A stretch of DNA of 64,000 nucleotides from positions 366,635 through 430,634 of the forward strand of contig JAEMWC010000761.1 in the NCBI GenBank assembly GCA_016490735.1, written 5' to 3'. Position numbers and translations under genes: made by a program. Below, piece by piece: positions 10,107-22,242 of this stretch. Origin of the DNA: Pachyseris speciosa (taxonomy: Eukaryota; Cnidaria; Anthozoa; Scleractinia; Pachyseridae). The notes under the pieces are model-generated. The model did no database searches. It saw only the letters and a program-made list of their open reading frames with translations, and had not been told where the DNA came from. Position 1 is the first letter of the stretch. Each line of letters starts with the position of its first letter.

Positions 10107-11490
10107 ACATTGACAAGTTTGAACTTTTATAATGCAACTAATCAGCCCGAGGCCATTTTTGCAAACTGCGCTGTGCAAACATTACATTTTACACGCCCTA
10201 AACATGCACATTAAACCGTTTTAAGACAGACAGAACATGGAATTGAGTATTCTATTGTTTTAACCTTAAACGCCTTTGGACAATTTACAGTAAAATTTCT
10301 GGGGCACCCTCGGTTACAATCACTGCAAAAAGCACAATTACGTTAGCATAGCATAGCATAGCTTGGATGGATGCTTTATCTGTTGTTGATTCATTTCTAG
10401 TTTTTGTCTTGATCATGTCAATCATATATTGGAAGAGAGTTAACTTGTTTCTCTCACTGCTGAACCAATTATAGCTAGACCCAATTATGATAATTACACT
10501 GTATAACTGAAGTACCCCACCTGTAGGTCAGTCCTGAAGAAAATGTTATTTCTGATTTCAAATGTGCAACTGTTCTTTCTAATCACATTCCTTTTTGTTG
10601 TGTCTATACAGTTCAGCTTATGCAAAGAAATGTCATGCACTCTGGCTAAAGGAAAGCGAGCTGCAAAACCAAACAGAGTGTATGACTGGAATAAAATACT
10701 GTAGTTGGAAACAAGTGTAGCTCTGTTGAAAGAAAAACTAAGAAGAAGCTGTGCTTTTCCAATATGCCAGTTGCAGGTAAGTTAAAACGATAATATACAA
10801 CACATGTAGATGCATTTTAGCCTCACTGTTTTCCTTAAACACTTTTCCTTTTGCCATCACCTCCCCTTAGAATTTCCATTGACCTTCTGTTGGGGAGGTA
10901 TGGATATTTTCCAGAAGTGCACAATGCACTAAAAGTTTAATATCAGGTATTTGTGATGCATACAACCATACCGCCATCTTTTATACCACATAACAAAACC
11001 ATGGATGACTGAAAAACCATGGATGACTGGTCAGATCCGTCTAGGTTCAAGTTTATGGTAGCATAAACTGATGTTAATAAACCTAAGATTATGCCCTACA
11101 ATGCACACAGATTGTCACACTAGCAATAATCATGTCTCTGTTCACACAATGTTCAACATTTGAAGAAGCTTTTGTACTAACTATAGATACTAGTCCAAAG
11201 TACAAGAAAGAACAATGAACAGTAACTAGTTGTTTGATTACAATGTATCCTTCCCCTTTTGCAAAGTCTACTGTAACTTAGCATGATAGTTTTTCTAGAA
11301 AACAAAGGTTCCATTCGTCTTATCACATGCTCATCATGCACATGTGCTCCTCTATATCCCGTACATCGTCCTTTCCCAGCGAGTTCTCGAGGGCTTCGGT
11401 TCATTCAACTGCTATTTTTGCGATTTTACACCTCGGACTGCTCCCACACAACTCACTACGCTTTGATCGATTCTCAAATCCAAGCTCAAC
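10107..11490. other. No gene recognised
   Basis: Non-coding by inspection. A short GCATA tandem repeat lies at 10345-10362. The stretch just before 11491 is probably the 5' leader of the gag-like fragment. Confidence 0.5.
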
Positions 11491-12342
11491 ATGCCCAGGG
11501 TAAGAAGGAACACACTCCGTCGCAATGCTGTAGTGCATGGCGCCAACGCACCAGCAGAAATGACTGATTACAGCGCCATGTCAACCGAAGCCCTTCACCT
11601 CTTGCTGGGAGAACGTCAACTCCAGCAAACTGGTAATCGCCACGAACTTATCTTGTGGCTCCAACGTAATGCTAACCAAAGACCGCCAGCTTCACAGTCA
11701 GAAAGTGCTTCGACTACCTCCAGTGTCACTGCTGGCATTCCACACGCAGAATTGGCAGACTTGATTGGGTCCATAGTGGAAGAGAAAATGAACCGCCATA
11801 CAATCCAAGATGGCGGAGCCAGCACCCAACTCACCCAGCCCAGTCCTCCGCCCAACCTCCCTGGGAGCCTCATGGCCAGTCCCTCTCAACTGCAGCAAGA
11901 TGGTGGGCAATTCAATACATCGGGTAACCTTCCACACACTGCTCTTTCTTCTGGTATCGCTTCACTCTCTTCTTCCATCGACGTTTCCGATCCAGTCCAA
12001 GTCGCATCGCTCCACCCGAACGTCCGATGCTTTCCCTCGCCAGCCACCCGACAAAAGCCACCTCGATGGCCATCATGAACGGTGAGTACGTGGACTTTGC
12101 TACCCTTTTACCAATGTCCTCCCTTCTCACCGACACCATCCATTCCCACCTTAACCTTAAGGTGGGCGATCAGGGTCTAACTATTCCCCTTCCCTCCTCT
12201 TCCAAATGCCCCCAAATCACCTCTATCGATAGGTGGCTCGATGCCTTCACTATCTATTTTGCCATTCTAGTGTTTGTGTATCCCTCTCGAGCTGCAAATT
12301 GCAGAGCGATTAAGTCATTGCGCTTTCATCACAAAGTCAATT
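11491..12342 (+). pseudogene. DIRS-type retroelement gag-like protein with SAP domain (fragment)
   Basis: The frame from 11491 starts with a basic N-terminus, then a SAP-like helix-helix motif (MSTEALHLLLGERQL, then ELILWLQR), which binds DNA. A Ser/Pro/Gln-rich linker follows. After a frame change near 12060 the frame 12027-12344 contains NGEYVDFATLLP and a segment ending in FTIYFAILVFVYPSRA, a pattern I associate with the first ORF of DIRS-like tyrosine-recombinase retroelements in corals. The fragment breaks up after 12340, and no reverse transcriptase follows. A related but divergent fragment lies at 23.9-24.6 kb. The family call is from memory of the pattern, not from alignment. Confidence 0.55.
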
Positions 12343-12489
12343 GATGAACAAAAGCATGTCTTCCAGTTAGGATATTACAATGCCTTCCTTTATCTTCTCG
12401 TGGCTTTCTCCTTGGTCTATGGTTCTCTTTTGCTGAACTTTAAGGTTTCATCTATCTTGTGAGATTGAGACAGTACTGCACACTTAAAA

Positions 12490-12568
12490 TTTTTGAAAGT
12501 GTTTTATCTACTGCGTGAAGTTTCACTTTACATTTTTGAAAAGTGTTGTATCTACTGAGTGAATTTTC
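12490..12568. repeat. Short imperfect tandem duplication
   Basis: Two copies of a ~35-bp unit (TTTTTGAAAGTGTTTTATCT-type, then CTACTG.GTGAA) are separated by a few bases. Confidence 0.7.
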
Positions 12569-12836
12569 AAGCGGTTGTTTATTAAACAAATTATTAAAAG
12601 ATAAAAAGGCTGTAGTTGTCCATGGAGTGCTAATGCGATTTATTTATTACCACCCTTTAGTCGTGGCTTTTGACACTACCCCTTTAATACGGCATTTTTA
12701 TTTTGGCCCATCAGTGACCGTATTCACGGGTTCTACTGTAGACGTTTTTCCTTGATATGACTGTTTCTGGAATTCGTTGTTGTTTGTAGCTCTTTTTGCA
12801 TGAATTTTCTTTTCTTTTCTTTTTTGCTTCTTCATT

Positions 12837-12871
12837 AATAATAACAATAACAATAACAATATTAATAACAA
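12837..12871. repeat. (AATAAC)n-like microsatellite
   Basis: AATAATAACAATAACAATAA and its continuation; directly before a TTGTTTCAG acceptor-like site. Confidence 0.85.
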
Positions 12872-12945
12872 CTCTTTTTCATTGTTTCAGGTGGAGATGC
12901 AAAGCAACACAGGTTCACCTTGGTGCAGTAGGTATTCAGTGGTGT

Positions 12946-13745
12946 AGAGCGGGAAGTGAAAGTAAAGCCTCATGGTAACAGCAAAAGTGGTCACCCCTAT
13001 TATCATACAACAGAAGCAACAAAAGAGCAACTTCAGCAACTTGTGGAAACATATGTGCCATAGGAAGTTTTCCATAAGAGTCTGGAGGAAAGTGGTGGTA
13101 TCATGAAGTTAAAATCTGCTGCTGGGCATGCGAGAAATGTTAAGCAGGTAAAACATATAAAACAGAATAATCAGGATAAGGGCGACGAGTTCCCGGATCT
13201 CATACAAATCCTGAAATAGGATGCTAGAGATCCCAAAAACGCTTTCGTTAGAAACGTAGATAATTCCTCAGACCCTTGTGTCGTCCTAGCCTCCAACCAG
13301 CAATTAAGAGATATCGAACGATTTTGCACAAATTTGGCAATATTCTGCACCCTTGGAGTTGACGTAACTTTTAATTTTGGCAAATATAACGTTACACTAA
13401 CAACCTATCGACACTTGCTCCTAAAAACCAAGGAAGGTTGTCACCCAGTGCACATCGGCCCTATACTTCTCCACGATGGAAAGGTGCCTGGAAGTTATTA
13501 CGAGTTGTCTTCCACAATGGTTAAGCTGCATAAACCAACTCAAAATGTCATTTATGGAACTGACGGCGAAAAAGCACTAGCCAAGGGTTTTGATAGGCCA
13601 CTTATGCATCTCCTGTGTGACATACACATGAAGGACAACATCTCAACTAAATTGGCTGACCTACATGTAGGTGTGCATTATTTTATTAGCAATTTGCTTT
13701 TTTCTATAAGAAAGGGGGGAATATGTAACAAGGTCTGTTTTTGGT
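12946..13745 (+). pseudogene. MULE-like transposase domain fragment
   Basis: One frame runs from about 12946 to 13745, broken by TAG codons at 13061-13063 and near 13217. It contains a basic segment (KVKPHGNSKSGHPYY), and after the second stop a catalytic-looking core: [20 protein letters not shown], where the Asp in GVDVTFN is the first acidic residue of the MULE/DDE fold, and YGTDGEKAL, a probable second acidic residue. The third acidic residue would lie beyond the break at 13745. An acceptor-like site at 12890 suggests the source gene had introns. The MULE assignment is an inference from the D...D spacing. Confidence 0.5.
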
Positions 13746-14778
13746 AGGCTTAGCTCAGAGGTTCAACATCACAAGGTATGTTAGCTTATGTTCTTCTCTG
13801 CCATTAATAAACTGTGAGTTGTCTGTTGCATGTGGTCGTTGCTCAGTTGACAAACACTAAGAATGAATGGAATGAATAACAGGCAATTTGATCACGCGCA
13901 TTTGGGCCTCGATGACATGAAACCTGATCACAAGCTTTCGACCTTTGATCACAAGTCAATCACAAGACATGTGGCATGTTGAGCATTTTGACCTTTGATC
14001 AGAAGACATTTGATCTCAAAGCGTGGCATAGGGGTGGCAGCGTTGTTCATCTTTGAATCACCAGGTTAGTAAATTTTTAAAGGTTTTTGTAGCTACTGCA
14101 CAGGCGCGAGTAGCTACAATGCTATCGTTTTGATGGATAGAGTCGATTTTACAAGGGCTTTAGGAACATCTTCTATTCTCCTGCCCTTGCATTCCGAATT
14201 CTATTCTCCTGCCCTTGCATTCGGAGACCTTCAGATCACGATCGATTTTCTTGGCGCACGATAATGCCAGTAGTAAATTTGATAAGCATCCAATTTCGAT
14301 AGACTTTACAGGTTATAAAAACATAAACAAACTTATTGTTTACAGCTTTTCTTACTTTGAATCTGGTAGTACGTCTTTGTGTGTCAAATACATAAATACT
14401 AGTGTAACAAGCGGATTCACCAACCACTTTCCGTAAAAGTGCAATCTCTTTCCATAAAAATATCGACTGTGAAACGTCGGTTTCGCAACGTTGCATTTCT
14501 CCTCGTGTTCCCTACTGTGAATGGTGAATGCTCTACCTCCTGTTGACAAAAGGTAAGATTTGCCATGTTTTCTTGTTATTTTCTGCGTATTATTAGGCAA
14601 AGCATTCAAGTATTATGGCCAGTGTTCTCTCGTAAAGTGTTTTTCAGGGGTATTGAAGGTTCAAACGAAGTTTGGACTTCAAAAACATCGCTGAGTGTGA
14701 GTCGCCAAGATTTTGTCGAATGTGGCAGCCGAGTGATTTCTGCAGACAAACAGCCTGAATCGCCTAATTCCATCTTTG
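13746..14778. other. No gene recognised
   Basis: The sequence contains repeated phrases such as GACCTTTGATCACAAG (13,935-14,010) and a direct repeat CTATTCTCCTGCCCTTGCATTC (two copies, about 14173-14222). Nothing is coding. Confidence 0.5.
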
Positions 14779-14970
14779 GAACTAGCTTTTTCCCTCCAGG
14801 GAACCAATAAATTTGCCTTTACAGGCAACATGAATTTCCTTCTAAAGGGAACCAAACTTGCCTTTTCGGGCAACATAAATTCTCTCTGGAGAACCAAACT
14901 TGCCTTTTCAGTCAACATAAAATCCGTCCGGGGAAACAAACTTGCCTTCTCAGGCAACATGAACTTCCTT
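14779..14970. repeat. Minisatellite of ~4 units, open in both orientations
   Basis: Four imperfect units of about 48-51 bp contain CCAAACTTGCCTTTTC.GGCAACAT. Unit length stays near a multiple of three, so plus (14776-15012) and minus (14679-14960) frames both remain open and encode repeats such as TKLAFSGN. Without other coding signs this is more likely a non-coding minisatellite. Confidence 0.75.
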
Positions 14971-15012
14971 ATGGGAATAGATACGGTCCTTCGGGAAATG
15001 ATTCTGAATTGA

Positions 15013-15683
15013 AAACTAACGCTACAGTCGGTCCATTATCATGGTGAACACTGACAATGGGTTTTTTGATTGCCATGCTGAACATGCAGACCAAAATAGG
15101 TTGCTAGACACTGACATAAACTTGATTACTGTGTCTTATTTGAGATGGGAGACTTAATTTTCTGATCATAAGACAGTTTATGCCCTTATAAATGGTTTTT
15201 AGTCAAATTGAACAACTCAAGTTGTTATGAGACAGTTTCATCGGCTAACACATTCATTTATGTTTTTCATAGTCTGGATCACTCATCAACCATTAAACAT
15301 CGCTCTTGCACTAACTTCATTCTTCTTGCTTCATAAGGAAAGAAAGCTGAAATATCAACATGTTTTTGTGTTCTATTGAAAAATCAAATAGACATAGTAT
15401 TAAGGGCATTGTTTTGTTTGTACCCTTGGAAACATTTTTTTATTCAGGACAAGCACAAGTTTCACAACAGAAACTCAACAGCTCATTCCCTCTTACAACA
15501 AAGTTTTTTTAAAATAATATCTTCTAGAAACAAAATATTTCCAAATATGAATTCAAATAAGCATTTCAACTGCATAACTTTATACTGGTAGAAAAAAGAC
15601 TGATAAAACATTCCCTGACTGGCCTGAATGCATAGCTTGCCACATCTTATAATCACCTTTCAATTTTCAGCTACATAAACATT
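15013..15683. other. No gene recognised
   Basis: AT-rich; it may include the promoter of the RPA-like gene that starts at 15684. Confidence 0.4.
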
Positions 15684-17610
15684 ATGTCGCAAGAACAACC
15701 ACCATCATCAAGGTAAGTGCATATCTGCCACCCCAACCCCTCTGAAATGTCTTTTTCTTGAAGCGTATTCAATAATACTATTATTACCAATACCATTTCA
15801 AAAGGTCCACTATTTTGTTGTGCCCTTCCCCCCTCCGAAAGGTCTTTTTTTTCAAACACGATTCAACATTCTTAATACCATTTCATATGTACATTGCTCA
15901 TTTTAATTGGCTTATGGTTCAACAATAATCAAATGAAATTCTGATTGCATGCCGGCTCTATTATTTTGTTCTCATTCTCTTTGGAGTGGCTATTTTGTTC
16001 CTTTTTCCACTGTTTTTATGTGTCTCAGCCTTCTGGTCACCTTTGTTCTAACTTCTGATCCTCGTACTTCTACTGTCTGACTGTCTGGAATTTAATCCTG
16101 TTAGCAGTGGATACTTAACACAATCAGAAAAAAAGTTTTCTTTATGACCCTTGCCAACATGTATTCATTGTCTCTGATAACAACTCTCCCTTTTTTCAGC
16201 AGATCAACAAAGCAATTCTCAGGTAAGTCATATATTTTATTCCTAATGTATTCCCTAACAAATCCATGTGGGTCTCATAGATATTATACTAGCTTAAGTC
16301 AGCCATATTGAACTAAGATAATATTCTATACAATAAATTTGAGTCTGCATATGGTGCCTTTATGTTGTTTTTGTGGATTACAACATTTAATTCATTTGTT
16401 CATTATTTATTCACTCATCTATGTATTTATTTATTTATTTATCCAGTTATTTATTTATTTATCTAGTTATTTAATAAATTGAATGATCTTGTCATATCTT
16501 CAGATGAATCAACTCTTACAGGATACGTACATTTGATTAGTCCAGTCCAAACTTCCCACAAAACACAGGAATAAAGTACTTCGATATGGCCCTGCAGACA
16601 TCCCAAAACGAATTGGTGCGGCTAGTTTGCTATTCTCCAGAAAAAAGAACGATGTTACAACAGTCACAAGAAAAACAACTTCCTGTAAAGATAACAAGTG
16701 CCAAAATGTCTCCAGACAAAAGGTTCTCCGCCAGAGATGAATACACAATTTCAAAGAAAGCAAAGATCATACAAACAAGTCTTGAATTTTCATATAACAA
16801 TGCTGTTAGTAATAGATATGTATCAGTCGAAGGTGCTCTCAAAGCAGACTTGTATCAAACTATAGATGTGGAAGTTAAAGCGTTGCACAAGTCTCCAGTA
16901 AAGGAAACCCTATTTCAAGGAAATTGCACAAAATGCAAGACAGATGTCATTGTTGCAGACCCTACCAACTCTGCCAAATTGGTTCTCTGGGAGGATATTA
17001 TTGATAAAGTTGATTCCGGCAAGAGTTACCGATTTAATAACCGTAAAATTGGCATCTTTGATGACCACAAATACATAAACATGAACGAATTTACAAAGAT
17101 CACAGAAATCGAGGACATCAAGAATGTAAATTTAATGTCGCCTCAAATTCAAGAAAATATGATAACTGCAAAGTGTATAGGCGTGGAAGTCAAAAAGAGT
17201 AGCTCCTGTATTTTGTGCAACAGAAAACTTGATGACTCTCAGTTACAACAAGAGACTATAAAATGTCAAAATTGCCACATTACAATCCTCAGCAGTGTTG
17301 CGAAAAAAAGCTGGTATGCCAACTTCTTTTGCAAGTGGATAATAAGTTGTTGACATACACTGCTTTCAACGACGGCATCCAAAGCTTTCTAAAAAACATT
17401 GGATGCCCAACACCTACCGTAGAATTGGACGAGAACGAACTAACCGTCAAACTCTTAAGGGCCAGTACTCAAAAAATCATGGTGGATAAAGTGACAAGAA
17501 TGATCTCAAATTTTCTGCCAAGCGAAGGTAGCCAAACACAACGAGCGACCAGTGAGACAGTTACAAAGAGAGCAACAAGTGAGACAGTTACATCAGAGTC
17601 AGCAGAATGA
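15684..17610 (+). pseudogene. RPA-like OB-fold/zinc-finger protein, copy B, with two tiny 5' exons
   Basis: Exon 1 is 15684-15712 (MSQEQPPSS, donor GTAAGT), exon 2 is 16200-16222 (after TTTTTTCAG, before GTAAGT), and exon 3 starts at 16504 after TCTTCAG. The three join in one frame into GYVHLISP. A frame change near 16570 leads to the long frame 16586-17353: LQTSQNELVRLVC and SPEKR, an OB-fold block (VIVADPTNSAKLVLWEDII), and a four-cysteine zinc ribbon (CILCNRK, then CQNCH). A second frame change in an A-run near 17304 leads to the C-terminal frame ending at 17610, which closes with a duplicated RATSETVT. Splice signals survive although the frame does not, so it was a cellular-type, intron-containing gene carried here. 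Confidence 0.6.
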
Positions 17611-17689
17611 AAAACACTTAAAACTATCAGGTGCCGGAGAGTGGTATGAGATTGTTTTTGTATCTCATTAAAAGCAAACCGGACACCAG

Positions 17690-17945
17690 TTACACAAGAG
17701 TTATATCTTGCTGAGAAAACAATGCCTCATGTTCATGTCATTGTTAGCCACATCTACGGCAGTTACACAAGGAGTTATATCTTGATGAGAAAACAATGCC
17801 TCATCTTTATGTTATTGTTAACTGCATCTAAGGCAGATTATTTTTGTACCTTATGAACAGCAAATCAGACGCCACTTACATAACGACTTATCTCTTGATG
17901 AGAAAACAATGCCTCATGTTTATGTTATTGTTAGCCGCATCTGAG
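17690..17945. repeat. Three direct copies of a ~75-bp sequence
   Basis: Each copy contains GAGAAAACAATGCCTCATGT and then a CATTGTTA/ATTGTTAG phrase; they begin near 17690, 17764 and 17870. Confidence 0.8.
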
Positions 17946-19259
17946 CACGATGAGAAAAATCCATTGAAAATAAAATTTCGAAAAGATATTGTCGAGTCGT
18001 ACAAACCTATTGTTTGGGCCGAGCCCCGACCAATTTCCATGTTGCAGAATGTCAGTCATTTGTCGAATAACCACTTATTTTTACCTCACATGCTCCTTTG
18101 CGGTCTGGGTGTCTACACTTGAGCCGCGACAACCTTACATGAAATAGCTGTATACAGCTAATTCAGAAAAGGTTGTCGCTCTATGAGTACCCAAGCGTAC
18201 GCACCCAGACTGAAAAGTGTCATGGGTAAAAACATTCATCTGCGTTCTATGGCATCTGCTAGTCTGATTTCGAAACAATAGGGCTAGTATTTCAATGTAT
18301 GAATCTTATGTAATCCGTAACTAAACAGTACCTCAACTTAAATGACACCATTTTGACGTTTTTTTAGCTATTACCCAAAATACCTAGTGGTATGGGCGCG
18401 TAGACCTTACGACAACCTTTTCTAAAATAGCTGTACATACAAAACAGCACCGCATCACATACCAATGGAAACAAGAATGCAGTAGCTACACGCACGCATT
18501 GCAGGCCTATTTTTATATTTTTAAGCTCAATTATCTTGCCATACAGAAGGGAAGGTATATTTTAATAACATATTTGTCCTATAGTGACACCTTTCACATG
18601 CAATCCGAACCATTTCATTTCCGTCCTTTTTTTAAATTTCATCAGCGTGTGCAAACTTGTGCAAACCAGACCCACTTCGGTCAAATATAGAACCAGTTTG
18701 TCTATGAAATATTGGCACAGTTTGCCACAATTATACCACTGAACCACTTTGTTCACCACAAAACAAGTCAACTGTATTGATACAAGCACATAGCTTTCAC
18801 GCTGTAAGCAAAGCAAATACAGTGAATCCGTCTATCACATGTAAGCCCAGGTGTTTCAATAAAAATCTTGCTGAGGACAGTGAAGCTATTGCAACGTAAG
18901 TACAGGTCTTTTGTTGAAGCCAGCCCAAGTTTACATAATTTGTTAGCTGTGATTTCAAATACAAACAAAACTCTAGAAACCCTTCGCTTGCACCACTACG
19001 CCAACCCTGCTATCCAATAAACTATGAAAAGCTATTAATATACACGTACGGTAAAAGCAAAACAAAAGTTCAAACAGCAACTGACATGATATTATGCTTT
19101 TCATTCACAGACAAAAAATTGAAAAACAAAACAACGTCTTCAAGCTGTTCAAAGTGCAAAGGTACTATACTTCACTTACTAAAACGTCTAATAACTTCAC
19201 TATAATTTTATGCTTTGCTATTGAAGAAATGTCAGGCAATTAATACAAAGCAAATCTAT
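17946..19259. other. No gene recognised; hairpin at 18127-18178
   Basis: GCGACAACCTT (18126-) pairs with AAGGTTGTCGC (ending near 18180); similar GACAACCTTTTC sequence recurs near 18411. An exon-like segment with acceptor TTCACAG and donor GTACTA is visible at about 19110-19161, but it cannot be assigned. Confidence 0.45.
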
Positions 19260-19289
19260 TGTTCTGATTGCCTCATACTACAGATTGTT

Positions 19290-19580
19290 TGAATGTCGTA
19301 CATTACAATTCCCAATTTTTCTGTTTTCTTGGGTGTTCTTTTTTCAAAAAGTGATCCAGGCCTTATCCACACAGTATCACCCATCAAAAAAGCCAAAAAA
19401 AGGAACACAATACTACCATTGCAACTTGCAGACCTCTCCAACCAAAACCTGGAGAGTAACACACAATCAGTGTCAGGTACAGCAGAATCCATTATTTTAT
19501 CGCAAAGCAATTAAAAGTGTGGGGAAAAATTTTGATTCTGCAGCAGCACATCTTACAAAAAGTGCGCCCATGAATTAAAA
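19290..19580 (+). pseudogene. RPA-like family fragment, copy C
   Basis: Two overlapping frames (19293-19514 and 19285-19578) share with copy D the DNA phrase CCAACCAAAACCTGGAGAGT and with copies A/B the N-terminal LQTS block (NLQTSPTKTWRV). Only this N-terminal part is recognisable. No OB-fold or zinc part follows. Confidence 0.4.
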
Positions 19581-19689
19581 AGACTTGTCAATTGTTTTAC
19601 ACAGTACTTCCACAATTTGATTTGCTAATTTCTCTGTCGACCTTGACTGACTCCCCAATCGCAGCAGCACAATCTCCCTTCTTTAGATT

Positions 19690-20060
19690 CCCAACTTGTT
19701 GGTTCCATATATATTCAAGGAGACTCGTCACAACTACAGATGTTTTGGAATCAGTAGAACGATGCATTTAATGCTCTTGCCAAATTCTTGAAGAGTTAGT
19801 TATACAGCTGCTGCAAATTCTCCCCGGCAGCTGACATAATGGCTTATTTTTGTTGAGTTTGCACCGGAAATCACATATGTAAATCAAGTAACCAATCGGA
19901 ACGGGACTTAAAGACTATTTTGTTCTATGACCAATCAGAAAAAAGCCCAGATTATGGACGAAGCTCAGGCGACTCATACAAAAAATTGTATCAAACATAC
20001 TTTTTTCTCCCTTCCCCTTACAAAAGAAAAAGTTTCACCCAGCGTTCGCCATCTTTGTTG
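19690..20060 (+). repeat. Dispersed repeat, related in inverted orientation to 40,660-41,110
   Basis: The stretch around 19690-19770 (GGTTCCATATATATTCAAGG ... ATCAGTAGAACGATGCATTT) and 19855-19940 (CACATATGTAAATCAAGTAA, CCAATCAGAAAAAAGCC) both recur as reverse complements, in the same relative order, at 40,720-41,100. This marks an unclassified repeat family. Confidence 0.65.
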
Positions 20061-20252
20061 TCTTCTGTTGAATATTCATGTGTCAGTGATGACGGAATCC
20101 AAATTAGAATATTCAGGTACAAGAAGGACTGGGAAAAGATGTGGCCTTTTATTTCATCTGTTAGCCATGATTCGTACAGAATTTGATGCAACATGTGTGC
20201 CTTGACGTTTAGTTGTGCATATCAGGGAGGAAAGGATATATAAAGGCATCCT

Positions 20253-20490
20253 TTGACAGAAAATCACAAACGAAATGTGGCGGCTACATCTTCTCAAAGA
20301 CAGTTACCAATCTTGGCAGCCAGCGACCCATTAGTTGACAAGATCACCCATGCAGAAGTGAAAGTGGCTGCCATGCTGGTCCGGAATAACATTCCTCTGT
20401 CACTAGGTGATGAACTGACGCCACTATTTCAAGATATATTTTCAGAAAGTGACATTGCAGCTAAGTATTCATCAAGGCGAACAAAAAAAT
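20253..20490 (+). pseudogene. Transposase-related N-terminal fragment (hAT/DUF4371-like?)
   Basis: The frame contains HAEVKVAAMLVRNNIPLSLG, then FQDIFSESDIAAKYSSRRTKK. This pattern resembles the start of hAT-related transposase-derived proteins, but no zinc finger or catalytic core is present. It is broken after 20,490. Confidence 0.35.
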
Positions 20491-20737
20491 TGTATTATCA
20501 TTCGATACGTTTTTCCCTTCCTTTTCACTGGCCCAGAGCCTACCACGTGACCTTCAATTTATAACTGCCTACAAATAATGGTCTGCTCGTGCGCAGTACC
20601 ATCCAAAATCATTTTGCTACAAATAATATTCTGCTCATACGTAGTTGTGTCCACAAGCCATGCTCTTCAAATTGTGAAGAATGGCACATAGTTTTGTGAA
20701 GCTGTCTGAGAGCAATTTGACTTCTTTAGTGGATTAA

Positions 20738-21430
20738 AAAAACAGCGACAATACAAAAGTGCAACAAAAGTTGCCATCACTCTTTTTCGAGAGTATCTCA
20801 AAGAAAGAGAAATAGATGAAGAGCCACTCGCATCATCAAAAGAGAAGTTGGCGGCTGTGTTGAGAAAATTTAATACTAAAGCCAGAAGAAAGAATGGCAA
20901 ACTTTACATGAAGGCCTCACTTGTCGCCATACACTTCAGCCTTCAGTGGTTCTTCAGTGCACGTAACATGGATATCATCAAAGGTCCTGCGTTTTCTGAA
21001 GCCAATGCAATTTATCAAGCGGAAATTTCAGAGCTAAAATGCGAAGGAAAAGCTCAAACACAGCACAAAACACCGATAAACAAAGGTGACATCAAGAAAC
21101 TGTATAAAAGTGGACTGTTCAGTTTAACTCAGCCGGGGACACTCCAGAACAAAGTCTTCTTCGAAGCTATGCTTTTCTTCTGTAGTAGAGGACGCCAAAA
21201 CTTGAGACAATAATTGTCTCAAGAAGGAAGATTTTCCATCCGTACTGACTCGTCTGGTGTAAGATATGTGTGCAAAGTGAAGGATAAACTGACAAAAAAT
21301 CAGCAGGAAAACAACAAAGCCCAAGTAATAACAAACGTTTGAAACTGGAGGGCCTTTGTGCCCAGTCCTGTTGTTTGAAAAATATGTTTCTCATCTCAAT
21401 CCGAAGAACGAGTTTCTGTTTCAAAGACCA
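20738..21430 (+). pseudogene. Crypton-type tyrosine recombinase (DUF3504-like) fragment
   Basis: From 20738 one frame reads KQRQYKSATKVAITLFREYL and continues to 21213 with helical SAM-like content (LYMKASLVAIHFSLQWFF), IIKGPAFSEANAIYQAEISE, then INKGDIKKLYKSGLF and LQNKVFFEAMLFFCSRGRQN. The last block holds the catalytic-type Arg of tyrosine recombinases (RGRQNL). A TAA at 21211 and later frame changes break it, but the DSSGVRYVCKVKDKLTKN block follows at about 21246-21300. The arrangement matches the recombinase of Cryptons and their domesticated DUF3504 relatives. The final His/Tyr catalytic part is not recognisable. Confidence 0.55.
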
Positions 21431-21502
21431 AGGAAAGCATGAGTATGAAAAATAAGCTCGGTGATCGAATGATAAAACTATTATTGAACTCGGTTTTCGC
21501 AA

Positions 21503-21552
21503 AATATCGTGATTTGCCAGTGTCTTGCCACTGGCAAATCACGATATTTTTC
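21503..21552. repeat. Hairpin with ~22-bp perfect arms
   Basis: AAATATCGTGATTTGCCAGT and its exact reverse complement are separated by a ~6-base loop. An RNA from this site would form a very stable stem. Confidence 0.85.
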
Positions 21553-22242
21553 TCAACCTGATCCAATAATTGTTAATTTGTTAACGGTGTGATTGCCTCA
21601 TATTTCAAACATCATCTTGTGGCCACGATGAAATAAAATCCCTTTTCTGCATGCATTGATGGTTCAAGTGATAACGTTGTGCAAAAAATGAACCCCTTGA
21701 CAATTAGGATTTTGATGTTAACCATGGCCAGGTAGTGACCCAGTTCTTTTTATATGTGCATGGCATCACCTTCAACAGCAGAGGGTATATTTAAGAGGAC
21801 GAATTAAGTCTTTGAAACACACTCCACCACATGGAATAACTGTGCCGGCTTCGGGCTTGACAAAACTTCAGTAAACATGGGATGTTGAAATTCCATCAAT
21901 ACATGCATCCAGGCTTAAAATGAAGCAGTTCAAGAGGATGAGTCTATTACCTACTACAGAATGAATGTGATTTGGGCACTATTTGTCCAACCTGAAAGCC
22001 ATTGATGGAAGCTACAGCTTTGGCTGCATTTCATAAGTTGCCAAACTTGTTCTCATTATAACACATTCCAATGCAGAACTGGAGAGAATTTTTTACTATG
22101 GTTCAGAAAACAAAACGTTGTTCCAACCAAACCTTGATCCCAATGGAACTTTGTCAAGCATTCTGACAATTGAGTTAGGCAGTGATAAGTCTGCAGTGCA
22201 TGTTTTCAAACCACCAAGCACCATGGTGAACAATGCCAAGAA
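21553..22242. other. No gene recognised
   Basis: Could be the decayed 3' part of the Crypton-like element; no frame is convincing. Confidence 0.4.
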
